Assembly (NCBI GenBank): GCA_030148605.1
Contig: JASBTD010000056.1
Span: 1-64,000, forward strand
DNA length: 64,000 bases
From: Erythrobacter sp.
GTDB lineage: Bacteria; Pseudomonadota; Alphaproteobacteria; Sphingomonadales; Sphingomonadaceae
Reading direction: 5' to 3'
Position numbers and translations under genes: made by a program. Below are positions 46,733-54,242 of this stretch, piece by piece; positions within the stretch are counted from its first letter, which is position 1; each line of letters begins with the position of its first letter. The notes below the pieces were generated by a model. That model had not been told where the DNA came from, searched no databases, and saw only the letters and a list, made by a program, of their open reading frames with translations.

Positions 46733-47713
46733 TCAAAATGGAATGTCGTCGTCTAGATCATTCCAGGACGATGGAGACGAAGGCAGCGCCCCCTTGGGTA
46801 GTGGAAGGTTCGTGACCACAAACAAGTTGAGGATGTCATCCCGGTCCATAAACATTACCTGCGAGCGCTTCGTCGCATCGAGTTTATTGCCAATCCAGTT
46901 CCGGGTCTGCTTCGTTATCTCCCCACCAGCGACTATGAAGGCGTGGTCTACCAGCACCCGCCTGCTCATCTCAGGGTCGAATATCTCGTGCCCCAGCATC
47001 ATCGTGATCTGATTGTGTAGCTCCGCGACGCTGTTCTTGCTCGCCCCCGATGCATCCAACTTACCCTTCTTGGCTTGGATTCCGAAGTAAAGGATGTGGT
47101 GTGTCGGGAGCGTGAATTTCATCCACACGTCCTTGCCCTATTCGAGCGCCTTGTCTTTGTGGCCCGCCGCCGTGATGCGGTGGAAGCCCAGCTGTCTAAA
47201 CAGCGGCAGTAAGGCCTCCTCGATTAATTCGTCTTCAGAGCACTTGTCGAGGTAAACGACTAGCTGGTCGCGCTTCTCTATCTCAAAAAGGGTAAGTGGG
47301 CGGTGCGGGTTCGCGGCTTGCGCGATGGTGTTCGTAGCGATGTGACGGAGTTGGCCGACACCATTCTCATCGTAGAACGCCTGCCATCCCTCGCGCGCCA
47401 AAACGATATTCAGCGCACCCAATGCCCGCGACCGGTCCGGGTCGTCTTCGGTCGCCTCTCCCCGATCCAGTACCCGCTGAATCACACGTAAGAACGCGTC
47501 GGGAGGAACGGAGGCGTTTGCGTGCGGCATTGCCAACACGTCCGCCATTCGCTCGGCTGTCCAAACGGGCCGCGTTTCACCGCGGTGGACGTATTCAAGT
47601 TCGCAATCCTCAAAGAACTCGGTGATGTATTTGCTAGACCGATATTGGAAATAATCAGCATCGCCGCAAACGATGCGACCAAGCTCTCGAAGGTTGCGGT
47701 TCTTCCATCCCAT
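46733..47713 (-). pseudogene. AbiJ-like N-domain + PD-(D/E)XK nuclease gene broken by an amber codon
   Basis: The single frame from ATG 47713 (an in-frame TTG 39 bp upstream is also possible) to 46733 is broken only by TAG at 47138-47140. The N-terminal half (RNLRELGRIVCGDADYFQYRSSKYITEFFEDCEL...RALGALNIVLAREGWQAFYDENG) resembles the N-terminal domain of AbiJ-type abortive-infection proteins. The C-terminal half (EGKD-type block GKDVWMKFTLPTHHILYFGIQAKKGKLDASG, then HNQITMMLGHEIFDPEMSRRVLVDHAFIVAGGEITKQTRNWI) is a restriction-endonuclease-like fold with the Q-x-K motif. TAG replaces the residue in the E-Y-G-K-D motif. Both frames stay open for hundreds of bases on each side, so the mutation is recent, or an error. 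Confidence 0.7.
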
Positions 47714-47752
47714 GGTCGGAACATAACGTGACCTAGTTGCTCTGCCTAGCAA

Positions 47753-48160
47753 TCCCAGGATTGAACATGTGCCCGAAGAACAGGCGCCAGAATCGACCGG
47801 CAGTTAGTTAAGCAAATTGCTGCAAATATCGCGGATCCTCCGTCGTCAGCCTTTTCTGAGTAGCTCGCTGAGGCCGGACCATCTGCTTTCCATCCAGTTG
47901 CAGACATTCACCTCATCGACAGGCACCAAATTTGAATCCAGCTGATCGAACGCGCAGAATAGTATGTAAGGGGTGTTTGGGTCCCATCTGGCGAGAAAAG
48001 GGGGTTCCCGGGGGTGGCGGTGCGCTAGCTAGAAAATCAGGGGTCGGGGTTCTTCGACAGAGAGTAGACGGCGGGTAGCAGACGTGAAATCTGCTTGATT
48101 GTCCGGTCAAAGTCCGGTTCAAAATTAACGAAAAGCAGGCTGCTGAGCCTAAACCATTGA
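47753..48160. other. Noncoding interval near right att site
   Basis: About 410 bp between the defence-like gene and the right att site. It contains the second pair of TGTCCGGT-type sites at 48100-48118. No gene is recognised. Confidence 0.5.
48100..48118. promoter_or_regulatory. Paired TGTCCGGT-type sites near right att
   Basis: TGTCCGGT at 48100-48107 and AGTCCGGT at 48111-48118, again with an 11-bp period and in the same orientation as the pair near the left att site (34925-34943). They lie 43 bp from the right repeat and suit an arm-site for integrase. Confidence 0.6.
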
Positions 48161-48213
48161 AAAGGTGGTGAGCCCTGCTGGGGTCGAACCAGCGACCTAC
48201 TGATTAAAAGTCA
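48161..48213 (-). repeat. att repeat, right (within intact tRNA-Lys)
   Basis: 53 bp that match the left att repeat, differing at 48179 and 48191. It overlaps the 3' half of the intact tRNA-Lys gene, so the island end restores a working tRNA. Confidence 0.92.
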
Positions 48214-48241
48214 GTTGCTCTACCGACTGAGCTAAGGGCCC
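48166..48241 (-). tRNA. tRNA-Lys (anticodon TTT)
   Basis: The 76-nt minus-strand sequence folds as a complete cloverleaf: acceptor GGGCCCT/AGGGCTC (one G-U), D arm GCTC/GAGC, anticodon stem ACTGA/TCAGT with loop CTTTTAA, T arm GCTGG TTCGACC CCAGC, discriminator A and an encoded CCA. It is the integration target of the island on its 3' side. Confidence 0.96.
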
Positions 48242-48283
48242 ACCTGATGCGCAGCGCCGTTCGATAGCCCTGCACGAGGCGCG

Positions 48284-48784
48284 TCACCTAGGGACAGGGC
48301 GCGGCTTGGTCAAGCGCGCATATAGCTGAGCGACCGACAAATTGCTGACCGGGTCGCGCCAGTCCCCGGCAATCGCCTTGGCTGGCTGTAAAACGAACCC
48401 GCGCGTCCGGAATTGGGGATGCGGAATGATCAGAGTCGCGCTCGCCCAAATGCCGCCATCCCACAGCACGATATCCAGATCGAGCACGCGCGAAGCCCAG
48501 CGCTGGCCGCGCCGCCTGCCGAACACCTGCTCGATACCCTTGAACAGGCCAAGCATGGTTTCCGGCCCACGCTGCGTCTCGACCACGGCGGCGGCATTGG
48601 CATACCAACGTTGCGAGGGGCCAACAGGCGCGCTGTCGATCACCGGCGAGATCGCGTGGAACAGCAGCCCGACATCTTCCAGCACTTCCACCGCGGCTTC
48701 GATCACCTTGCGCGGCGGCCCGTCGCGCACAGTGCGCATGTTAGAGCCCAGCGCGATCAGGTAGAGATGCGAAGGCTGGCTCAA
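48284..48784 (-). CDS. folK: 2-amino-4-hydroxy-6-hydroxymethyldihydropteridine pyrophosphokinase
   Basis: This 166-residue protein is HPPK, which pyrophosphorylates the pterin precursor in folate synthesis. Key segments are LIALGSNMRT near residue 10, SAPVGPSQRWYANAAAVVETQ near residue 50, RRRGQRWASRVLDLDIVLWDGG near residue 95 (the pterin/ATP site with D-L-D-I) and LIIPHPQFRTRGFVLQP. It overlaps the aguB stop codon by 4 bp, so the two are co-transcribed. Confidence 0.94.
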   Translation of the reverse strand: MSQPSHLYLIALGSNMRTVRDGPPRKVIEAAVEVLEDVGLLFHAISPVIDSAPVGPSQRWYANAAAVVETQRGPETMLGLFKGIEQVFGRRRGQRWASRVLDLDIVLWDGGIWASATLIIPHPQFRTRGFVLQPAKAIAGDWRDPVSNLSVAQLYARLTKPRPVPR

Positions 48785-49656
48785 ATGTCCTCGCAGATGC
48801 GCCCATAAAGCTGCGGGCGGCGATCACGGAAGAAGCCCATGCCGGCGCGGTGTTTCGCGGCCTGGTCCAGATCGAGCGTCGCAACGAGCACGCCCGATTC
48901 TTCCTTGCCAAATTCGCACACCATGTCGCCCCATTCATTGGTGATGAAGCTGTGCCCGTAGAAGGCTTGCTCGCTGCCGGTTTCCAGCTCCTTGCCAATG
49001 CGGTTTGCAGCAATCACCGGCATGCAATTGGACACGGAATGCCCCTGCATCGCGCGCTGCCACATGCGGCTGGTGTCTAGATCCGCGTCGTATGGCTCCG
49101 AACCTATCGCGGTGGGATAGAACAGCAGCTCCGCGCCCTTCAACGCCATTACCCGCGCGCATTCAGGATACCATTGATCCCAGCAGATACCTACGCCGAT
49201 CCGCGTGGCTCCCGCACTTGTGGGCACATCCCACACCTTGAAACCGTCATTTCCGGGGCGGAAATAGTACTTTTCCTCATAGCCCGGCCCGTCAGGAATG
49301 TGGCTTTTGCGATAGGTGCCCATGATCTCGCCATCAGGCCCGATCATGGCGAGCGTGTTGTAATAATGGTGCCCGTCGCGCTCGAAAAAGCTGGTAGGGA
49401 TCGCAACCTTCAGCTTCGCTGCAAGCTTGCGCATCGCGATAACAGAAGGATGCTCAAGCGTCGGGCGCGCCAGCGCGAAGAACTCTTCCTCTTCGGTCTT
49501 GCAAAAGTAAGGCCCGGAAAAAAGCTCGGGCGGCAGCACGATCTCCGCGCCGCGCGCAGCGGCTTGCTCGACAAGCTCGGATACAGCCGCGATGTTCTCG
49601 GCTTCGTCATCCGAAGCAAGCGCAAGCTGAAGGGCGGCAACTGTGATATCTCTCAT
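48781..49656 (-). CDS. aguB: N-carbamoylputrescine amidase
   Basis: This 291-residue nitrilase-superfamily protein hydrolyses N-carbamoylputrescine to putrescine in polyamine synthesis. The Glu-Lys-Cys triad is visible in VLPPELFSGPYF (Glu), YRKSHIPDGPGYEEKYYF (Lys) and GVGICWDQWYPECARVMALKGAELLFYPTAIG (Cys). It is close to plant and bacterial AguB over its length. Agmatine deiminase (AguA) is not adjacent. Operon partner is folK. Confidence 0.92.
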   Translation of the reverse strand: MRDITVAALQLALASDDEAENIAAVSELVEQAAARGAEIVLPPELFSGPYFCKTEEEEFFALARPTLEHPSVIAMRKLAAKLKVAIPTSFFERDGHHYYNTLAMIGPDGEIMGTYRKSHIPDGPGYEEKYYFRPGNDGFKVWDVPTSAGATRIGVGICWDQWYPECARVMALKGAELLFYPTAIGSEPYDADLDTSRMWQRAMQGHSVSNCMPVIAANRIGKELETGSEQAFYGHSFITNEWGDMVCEFGKEESGVLVATLDLDQAAKHRAGMGFFRDRRPQLYGRICEDI

Positions 49657-49673
49657 AGCGCCGCCCCTTAGAC

Positions 49674-50510
49674 CTAGTCCGCCTTCTTGAACAGAAGCGT
49701 CATGCGATCGCTTTCGCCGATGTTCTCAAGCTCGGGTCGCTTGGTGCTCCAGTTCGGCTTCATTTCCCACACGCCTTGCGGGTGGTCGGCGGTGTCGCGC
49801 GGGTTGGCGTTGATCTCGGAGCTTGCCACCAGTTCATATCCGGTGAGTTCCATCAGCTTGATAACATCTGCCTGGCGCAGATAACCGCGCGCCGGATTAA
49901 CGTCGTCAAAGCTCGCATCGGCAGGCGCGCGATGCTGGACAATGCCGACCATTCCGTCATCCTTCAGCATCTTGCGCACTTCGCGCATCCAGTTCTGCAA
50001 CACGCCGCCGTTCCATGCGCCGTGCATGGCGCGGATTATGATTGCACGATCGACCGTGCCGTACATCTCCTCGGGAAACTCGTCGATCTCATAGGCATGA
50101 ACATCCTTGGCTTCACCGCCGAATTCCGTTGCAAAGTCTTCAGCGAAACGTTCAGGCCAGCTCTTTGCGCGAGCCTCTGATACACGGTCTTCATATTCGA
50201 CCTCGTCACTATCCCTTGAGAGCGCGATATATTGCCCATCCTGCGCAAGATAGGGCGCGAGGATGCGCGTGTACCAACCGCCGCCTGGCGCGAATTCGGC
50301 CACCGTCATGCCTGGTTCGACCTGGAAGAACGCGAGCGTTTCAGCCGGATTGCGATATTGGTCACGCGCGCGATCTTCGTCGCGGCGCTCATGCGCGAGC
50401 ACTTCGGCAAGGCTTGGCGCATGTGCGTGTTCGCCGTGACCGTCCGCCATGGCAGGAGCGATAGGAGCAGCCAGCGTCAGCGCTGCTGCGGCTAAAAGCA
50501 GTTTCTTCAT
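49674..50510 (-). CDS. Exported SAM-dependent methyltransferase-like protein
   Basis: This 278-residue protein starts with a clear signal peptide (about residues 1-22, MKKLLLAAAALTLAAPIAPAMA) followed by a His-rich stretch. The body has a Rossmann SAM-binding pattern (GMTVAEFAPGGGWYTRILAPYL near residue 70, VHAYEIDEFPEE, DRAIIIRAMHG, ML KDDGMVGIVQHRAP) typical of the COG4798 family of putative periplasmic methyltransferases. SAM is not expected in the periplasm, so catalysis there is doubtful. No substrate is known. Confidence 0.88.
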   Translation of the reverse strand: MKKLLLAAAALTLAAPIAPAMADGHGEHAHAPSLAEVLAHERRDEDRARDQYRNPAETLAFFQVEPGMTVAEFAPGGGWYTRILAPYLAQDGQYIALSRDSDEVEYEDRVSEARAKSWPERFAEDFATEFGGEAKDVHAYEIDEFPEEMYGTVDRAIIIRAMHGAWNGGVLQNWMREVRKMLKDDGMVGIVQHRAPADASFDDVNPARGYLRQADVIKLMELTGYELVASSEINANPRDTADHPQGVWEMKPNWSTKRPELENIGESDRMTLLFKKAD

Positions 50511-50616
50511 TTAGTCAGTCCCTTTCCCGGAATTCTTCTGCGAGGTTTTCCAACTACAGCCGAAACGATGACAAGTGGCAATGCGTTCCCTATCTGTGGT
50601 GACAAAGGAGAACCCG

Positions 50617-51156
50617 ATGAGTGGATTGCAGCAAGCCATTGTCGCAGGCGGATGTTTCTGGTGCACAGAGGCGGTGTTCCGCGATGTCGTGGGCGTTGCC
50701 GATGTCGAAAGCGGCTATATCGGCGGCACGACCGAGAACCCCAATTACAAGGAGGTGTGCAGCGGCACCACCGGCCATGCCGAAGCGATCCGGGTGACCT
50801 TCGATCCGGCAGTGATCTCGCTGGCTGACATCCTTGACGTGTTCATGGGCACGCATGATCCGACACAATTGAACCGCCAGGGCAACGACATCGGCACACA
50901 GTATCGCAGCGCGATCTTCCTGTCCGACGATCTGGACCGCGGTGCCGCCGAAGCCGCGATCGGCCGCTGGAATGCCGAAAACGGCGCAATGGCGGTCACC
51001 ACCATCGAAGGCCCGGCGACCTGGTATCCGGCCGAGGGCTACCATCAGGAGTATTGGGAAGGCGAAGGCCAAAGAAACCCATATTGCTTGGCGGTGATCC
51101 CGCCCAAGCTGCAAAAGCTGCGGAAGAGCTTCGCAGCCAAGGTGAAGACGGACTGA
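50617..51156 (+). CDS. msrA: Peptide-methionine (S)-S-oxide reductase
   Basis: The 179-residue product from ATG 50617 (AAGGAG upstream) repairs oxidised methionine. The catalytic Cys13 sits in GGCFWCTEAVF, followed by the GYIGGTTENPNYKEVCSGTTGHAEA block near residue 40 and FMGTHDPTQLNRQGNDIGTQYRSAIF near residue 85. A second Cys near residue 163 (NPYCLAV) may resolve the sulfenic acid. No msrB is adjacent. Confidence 0.95.
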   Translation: MSGLQQAIVAGGCFWCTEAVFRDVVGVADVESGYIGGTTENPNYKEVCSGTTGHAEAIRVTFDPAVISLADILDVFMGTHDPTQLNRQGNDIGTQYRSAIFLSDDLDRGAAEAAIGRWNAENGAMAVTTIEGPATWYPAEGYHQEYWEGEGQRNPYCLAVIPPKLQKLRKSFAAKVKTD

Positions 51157-51171
51157 TCCAAACGGCGATTC

Positions 51172-51203
51172 CCTACAGCATGGAACACATGGAACACAGT
51201 CCA
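51172..51203. repeat. Dispersed 32-bp repeat, copy 2
   Basis: Same element as at 8844-8875 (CCTACAG, tandem ATGGAACAC units, GTCCA), two differences, lying 16 bp after the msrA stop codon. Confidence 0.8.
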
Positions 51204-51361
51204 TGGGGCAAAAGATCATCGTGCCCTTTCTGAAGAAATCGGGCGCGAATACATAGGGTTGAGTGGAAAATTCGGGCATTTTCCCGCTTTGCCATGAGAA
51301 ACGCGCTGTAGGAAAGCCCATATGGCGTCGGCGGGTATCAGCCGGCCTTTCGTCAGCCCAT

Positions 51362-51742
51362 TCAGGCCGGGTCCAGCCGCCATGGTGGGAAGCGGCGATC
51401 TGCCCCTGCATGGAACAGGCATAGCCGGTTGCCGGATGGATCGGCGAAACGCGCTTCGCGCCAGTTCCAGCGCTCGTCACGCGGTTCGCTTTCGAATTCT
51501 ATTCCTGCGCGCTTCAACTCCGCATGCCGTGCGTCGACATCATCGACTTCGAAATAGAGCAAGGTACCGCCCGGTTGATGCTTTTCGTCAAAATGAAGCG
51601 AAAGGGTGCTTGAACCCGAAGGCAGCTCAAAGCGCGCATAGCGCCCCGCTGCGAGCACGATCAGCTTCAATCCCAGCTTGCGGTAAAATGCGACCGACGC
51701 ATCAAAATCGCGCGCGCCGATCGTCACCTGATTCATATCCAT
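51362..51742 (-). CDS. VOC-superfamily (glyoxalase-like) protein
   Basis: The 126-residue product from ATG 51742 (AAGGA at a suitable distance) belongs to the vicinal oxygen chelate fold: MDMNQVTIGARDFDASVAFYRKLGLKLIV near the N terminus, TLSLHFDEKH, LLYFEVDDVDARHAELKRAGIEFESEPRDERWNWREARFADPSGNRLCLF. Two beta-alpha-beta-beta-beta modules are plain. Members are metal-dependent enzymes or binding proteins. The specific activity (glyoxalase, extradiol or resistance) cannot be told. Confidence 0.88.
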   Translation of the reverse strand: MDMNQVTIGARDFDASVAFYRKLGLKLIVLAAGRYARFELPSGSSTLSLHFDEKHQPGGTLLYFEVDDVDARHAELKRAGIEFESEPRDERWNWREARFADPSGNRLCLFHAGADRRFPPWRLDPA

Positions 51743-51785
51743 AATCATGTCCTTTTCGATAATCCGAATCGTCAGGACATCCTCC

Positions 51786-52694
51786 ATGCAACCTCAAGTC
51801 TGGTTGAGGTCAAGCCCGTTCTTGAAAGGCTTGCTCCGCCGGATGGGCACTGTAATCTTCAACTCGATGAACGCACCCAAAGGCCCCGCTTATACCTGTG
51901 ACCATTCAGTCGCGGAAAACGGCACGGTTTCATTCCAGTGCTCGCGCGATGTTGACGCATGGCCATGGCTCGAACTGGCACCACAGCATCCGGTCGTCAT
52001 CCAGACGCAGAATTACTGGAGCAGCGTGGGCGCTTCGGCGGCATTGGGAACACTTGAAGAAGGCAAATGGAGCGCGCTGACCTGGACCGACTCGAAACTC
52101 GGCGATCGCAGCGCCGAACATACAGCGCGCGGCACATTCACGCGGACGCTGGTGGATGACAAGCTCGCATTCGAGACCAGGCTGTTCGATGATGCTGACA
52201 GGTTGATTGTAACGATGCGCGGGCGCGGGGTCGTGTTCCGCAACCGCAACTTCGAAGCATGGCGCGAAGGCGCCAAGCGCGAGCTTGCTGGTGAGGCCGA
52301 ACAGCCTGCCATTGTTTACGCCCCGCGCGAACTGTTGAACCTGACCCCGGCTGAAACTCCGCTTGTTTCAGAGCTGGATGGCGACCGTGCGTCAGTTCTG
52401 ATCACCAGGGAGAACGGGCTGATGCCCGCGCACCGCTATTTCAGCGGCTCAGGCGATCACGTGAATGCCCCGCATCTGGCTGAAGTGGCGCGGCAGATCG
52501 CAAGCCAGATCAATCAGGGCGCACCGCTGCTTGTCACTGGCGGCGAGATGGACATGTATCGCTATGTCGAGCTGGGCATCGGCTTCAAGGCCACACTGCT
52601 TGAGCGTGATGCGAGTTCTGTCACCATGGAGATTATGCAAAGGGATAAATCCTGCGCCCGGCTGAGCATGCAGTGGGAAACCGTTAGCGGCTGA
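51786..52694 (+). CDS. Protein of unknown function (possible hot-dog fold)
   Basis: The 302-residue product from ATG 51786 (AGGA 8 bp upstream) is not assigned. An alternative start is 51843. The sequence is acidic and beta-rich and appears as two similar halves. Each has a FxCxxDVDxWPW or RFxFSGS-like segment, and the GTVSFQCSRDVDAW, RGRGVVFRNRNFEAWRE, and VELGIGFKATLLERDASSVTMEIMQRDKSCARLSMQWE stretches suggest hot-dog strands as in thioesterases. It is convergent with the RsmB gene (11-bp overlap) and divergent from the VOC gene. Confidence 0.6.
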   Translation: MQPQVWLRSSPFLKGLLRRMGTVIFNSMNAPKGPAYTCDHSVAENGTVSFQCSRDVDAWPWLELAPQHPVVIQTQNYWSSVGASAALGTLEEGKWSALTWTDSKLGDRSAEHTARGTFTRTLVDDKLAFETRLFDDADRLIVTMRGRGVVFRNRNFEAWREGAKRELAGEAEQPAIVYAPRELLNLTPAETPLVSELDGDRASVLITRENGLMPAHRYFSGSGDHVNAPHLAEVARQIASQINQGAPLLVTGGEMDMYRYVELGIGFKATLLERDASSVTMEIMQRDKSCARLSMQWETVSG

Positions 52695-53943
52695 TCCAAC
52701 GTCCCACAAAGAAACCGTCGAGCCCGCCGTGCTGCGGCAGCATGCCCGGATGCGTGCGTAGCCAGCCTTGCTCGGTCGGTTGCAGTCCGGCGGGAAGTTC
52801 CTCGACTGTGACAGGATAAGGTTTCAGACCAAGCTTCGCGTCGATCCATTCGGCCTGCGCTTCACCCTCTTCGCGCTCTAGCGAGCACACCGCATAGACC
52901 AGCACCCCGCCGGGCTTGAGCCAGCCCGCCGCGCGCGCGAGCAACGCGCGTTGCAGCTCGACCATCTCCCCGATCTGGCGCGGGCCGATCCGGTGCAAGA
53001 CATCGGGATGGCGGCGGCAAGTGCCGGTAGCGGTGCATGGCGCATCGAGCAGAACCGCGTGGAACTGATGTTTGGGCTGCCAAGTCAGCGCATCGGCACG
53101 CAGCGGTGATGCCTTAAGGCCGGTGCGCTGCAAGTTCTCCTTGAGCAGGGCCAGCCGCCGCTTGCTGATATCCAGCGCAGTGACATTCCAGCCGCTGGCC
53201 GCCAGTTGCAGAGTCTTGCCACCCGGCGCAGCGCATAGATCGAGCGCGCGCCTTGCCCCCAAGTCGTTGGCGCCTGATCCCAGCAGCCGCGCGGGCAGCG
53301 TTGCCGCGAGATCCTGCACCCACCATTGCCCTTCGGCAAAGCCTGCGATCTTTTCGACCGCTTCGCCCCGCGCGAGCCTCAGTTGCCCCGGCGCGAGCGT
53401 ATCTGCAGAAAGCTGCACCGCCATTCGCCGTGTTTCGCCGGGATCGCGCAGGGTGAGGTCAAGCGGCGGCGGCTCGGCGAGACCGGGCGCGATTTGCGAA
53501 GCCATTTCGCCCCACCGCTCGGCTACGCGGTCGGGCAGCGTCGGGACAGCGGGCAGCGATGCTTCCTGCTTCGTCAGCGTCGAAAACACCCCATGCGCCA
53601 GCCTGCGCGGGCCGCCTGCAAGCAGCGGCAGGGCAGTCGCAATCACGGCGTGCGGCGGCGTGTCGAGCCTGAGCCATTGCGCCAGCATCATGCGCAGCAC
53701 CGCGCGCGGCTTGGCATCATCGGGCAAGCGTTGCTTGGTTGCGCTATCGATCAAAGCGTCGAGATCGGTCAGCCAGCGCAGCACTTCATTGGCGATTGCG
53801 AGAGCCAAGCCCCTGTCAGCAGGTTTGCGCACTTGCCGAAGCGCGGCATGCTCGGCCTGTTCCAGCGTTTCGCCCCGGCGCAAAACGGCATCGAGCATTT
53901 GCAAGGCGGCGCGGCGCGCGTGAATTCCGGAAGGCTGGACCAT
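52684..53943 (-). CDS. rsmB: RsmB/NOP-family rRNA (cytosine-C5) methyltransferase
   Basis: This 419-residue protein has an N-terminal NusB-like RNA-binding helical domain (first about 140 residues) and a Rossmann SAM domain: LDLCAAPGGKTLQLAASGWNVTALDISKRRLALLKENL near residue 215 and the catalytic-Cys motifs LLDAPCTATGTCRRHPDVL near residue 285 and VYAVCSLEREEGE near residue 345. It most likely methylates a cytosine of 16S rRNA (m5C967 by analogy to RsmB). Its 3' end overlaps the hot-dog-like gene by 11 bp. Confidence 0.92.
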   Translation of the reverse strand: MVQPSGIHARRAALQMLDAVLRRGETLEQAEHAALRQVRKPADRGLALAIANEVLRWLTDLDALIDSATKQRLPDDAKPRAVLRMMLAQWLRLDTPPHAVIATALPLLAGGPRRLAHGVFSTLTKQEASLPAVPTLPDRVAERWGEMASQIAPGLAEPPPLDLTLRDPGETRRMAVQLSADTLAPGQLRLARGEAVEKIAGFAEGQWWVQDLAATLPARLLGSGANDLGARRALDLCAAPGGKTLQLAASGWNVTALDISKRRLALLKENLQRTGLKASPLRADALTWQPKHQFHAVLLDAPCTATGTCRRHPDVLHRIGPRQIGEMVELQRALLARAAGWLKPGGVLVYAVCSLEREEGEAQAEWIDAKLGLKPYPVTVEELPAGLQPTEQGWLRTHPGMLPQHGGLDGFFVGRWISR

Positions 53944-54000
53944 GGTTCCCGCGCGTTAGGGTCTATTGAAACAATAAGCCAGTGCGCGCATTTAGATTGC

Positions 54001-54171
54001 ATGACGACGAAGAAATCCCCCCGGAAATCCAAAGCCGCAAAGGCCTTCGAAAAGCCGGCGCACTGGACCAATGAGCCGCCGCCCAAGCCAAAGGCAGGCA
54101 AGGTGGACGAGAGGCTTTCCCCCACCCGCTATGGCGACTGGGAGAAAGACGGGATCGCGGTGGATTTTTGA
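54001..54171 (+). CDS. DUF1674 protein (SDHAF4/Sdh8-like assembly factor)
   Basis: This 56-residue protein ends with SPTRYGDWEKDGIAVDF, the diagnostic C-terminal motif of DUF1674, the bacterial and mitochondrial succinate dehydrogenase assembly factor SDHAF4. ATG 54001 begins MTTKKSPRKSKAAKAF, a basic stretch, then a proline-rich linker. The short length is normal for the family. It may help flavinylated SdhA to join the complex; sdh genes are not in this window. Confidence 0.85.
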   Translation: MTTKKSPRKSKAAKAFEKPAHWTNEPPPKPKAGKVDERLSPTRYGDWEKDGIAVDF

Positions 54172-54182
54172 AAGTCTTGAGC

Positions 54183-54232
54183 TCCTGCGAAAGCAGGGGC
54201 CCATGCCGATCGGGGTTCCTGCTTTCGCAGGA
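54183..54232. repeat. Palindromic intergenic repeat (terminator-like)
   Basis: TCCTGCGAAAGCAGG at 54183-54197 is repeated inverted as CCTGCTTTCGCAGGA at 54218-54232 around a 20-base loop. It lies between the convergent DUF1674 and P450 genes. Each arm is itself nearly palindromic. It may stop transcription from both sides or be a REP-like element. Confidence 0.75.
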
Positions 54233-54242
54233 ACTCACAACA

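Larger units (their letters stand above)
34735..48213. mobile_element. 13.5-kb genomic island integrated in tRNA-Lys (satellite-like)
   Basis: Bounded by 53-bp direct repeats of the tRNA-Lys 3' half (34735-34787 and 48161-48213, two differences). A tyrosine integrase begins 180 bp inside the left repeat. The left half carries int, an unknown gene, an AlpA-like gene, a small Cys-rich gene, a primase-polymerase and an SF3 helicase, a layout seen in phage satellites and integrative elements. The right half is visibly AT-richer, with regulators, IS debris and a defence-like gene. No capsid, terminase, conjugation or plasmid-mobilisation gene is seen, so movement would depend on a helper. Several broken genes suggest the element is decaying. 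Confidence 0.93.

Noticed and set aside
46733-47752. Stop-codon recoding (amber suppression) to read through the AbiJ-like gene
   Set aside because: Only this gene and a dead transposase contain such a TAG; normal genes use TAG as a stop, and no suppressor tRNA or pyrrolysine gene is seen.
34735-48213. Complete prophage
   Set aside because: No capsid, portal, terminase, tail or lysis gene is visible; only integration and replication functions are, so it is called satellite-like.
53072-53923. 283-residue + strand frame opposite the RsmB gene
   Set aside because: Antisense shadow of rsmB with low-complexity Ser/Ala/Arg composition and no ribosome site.
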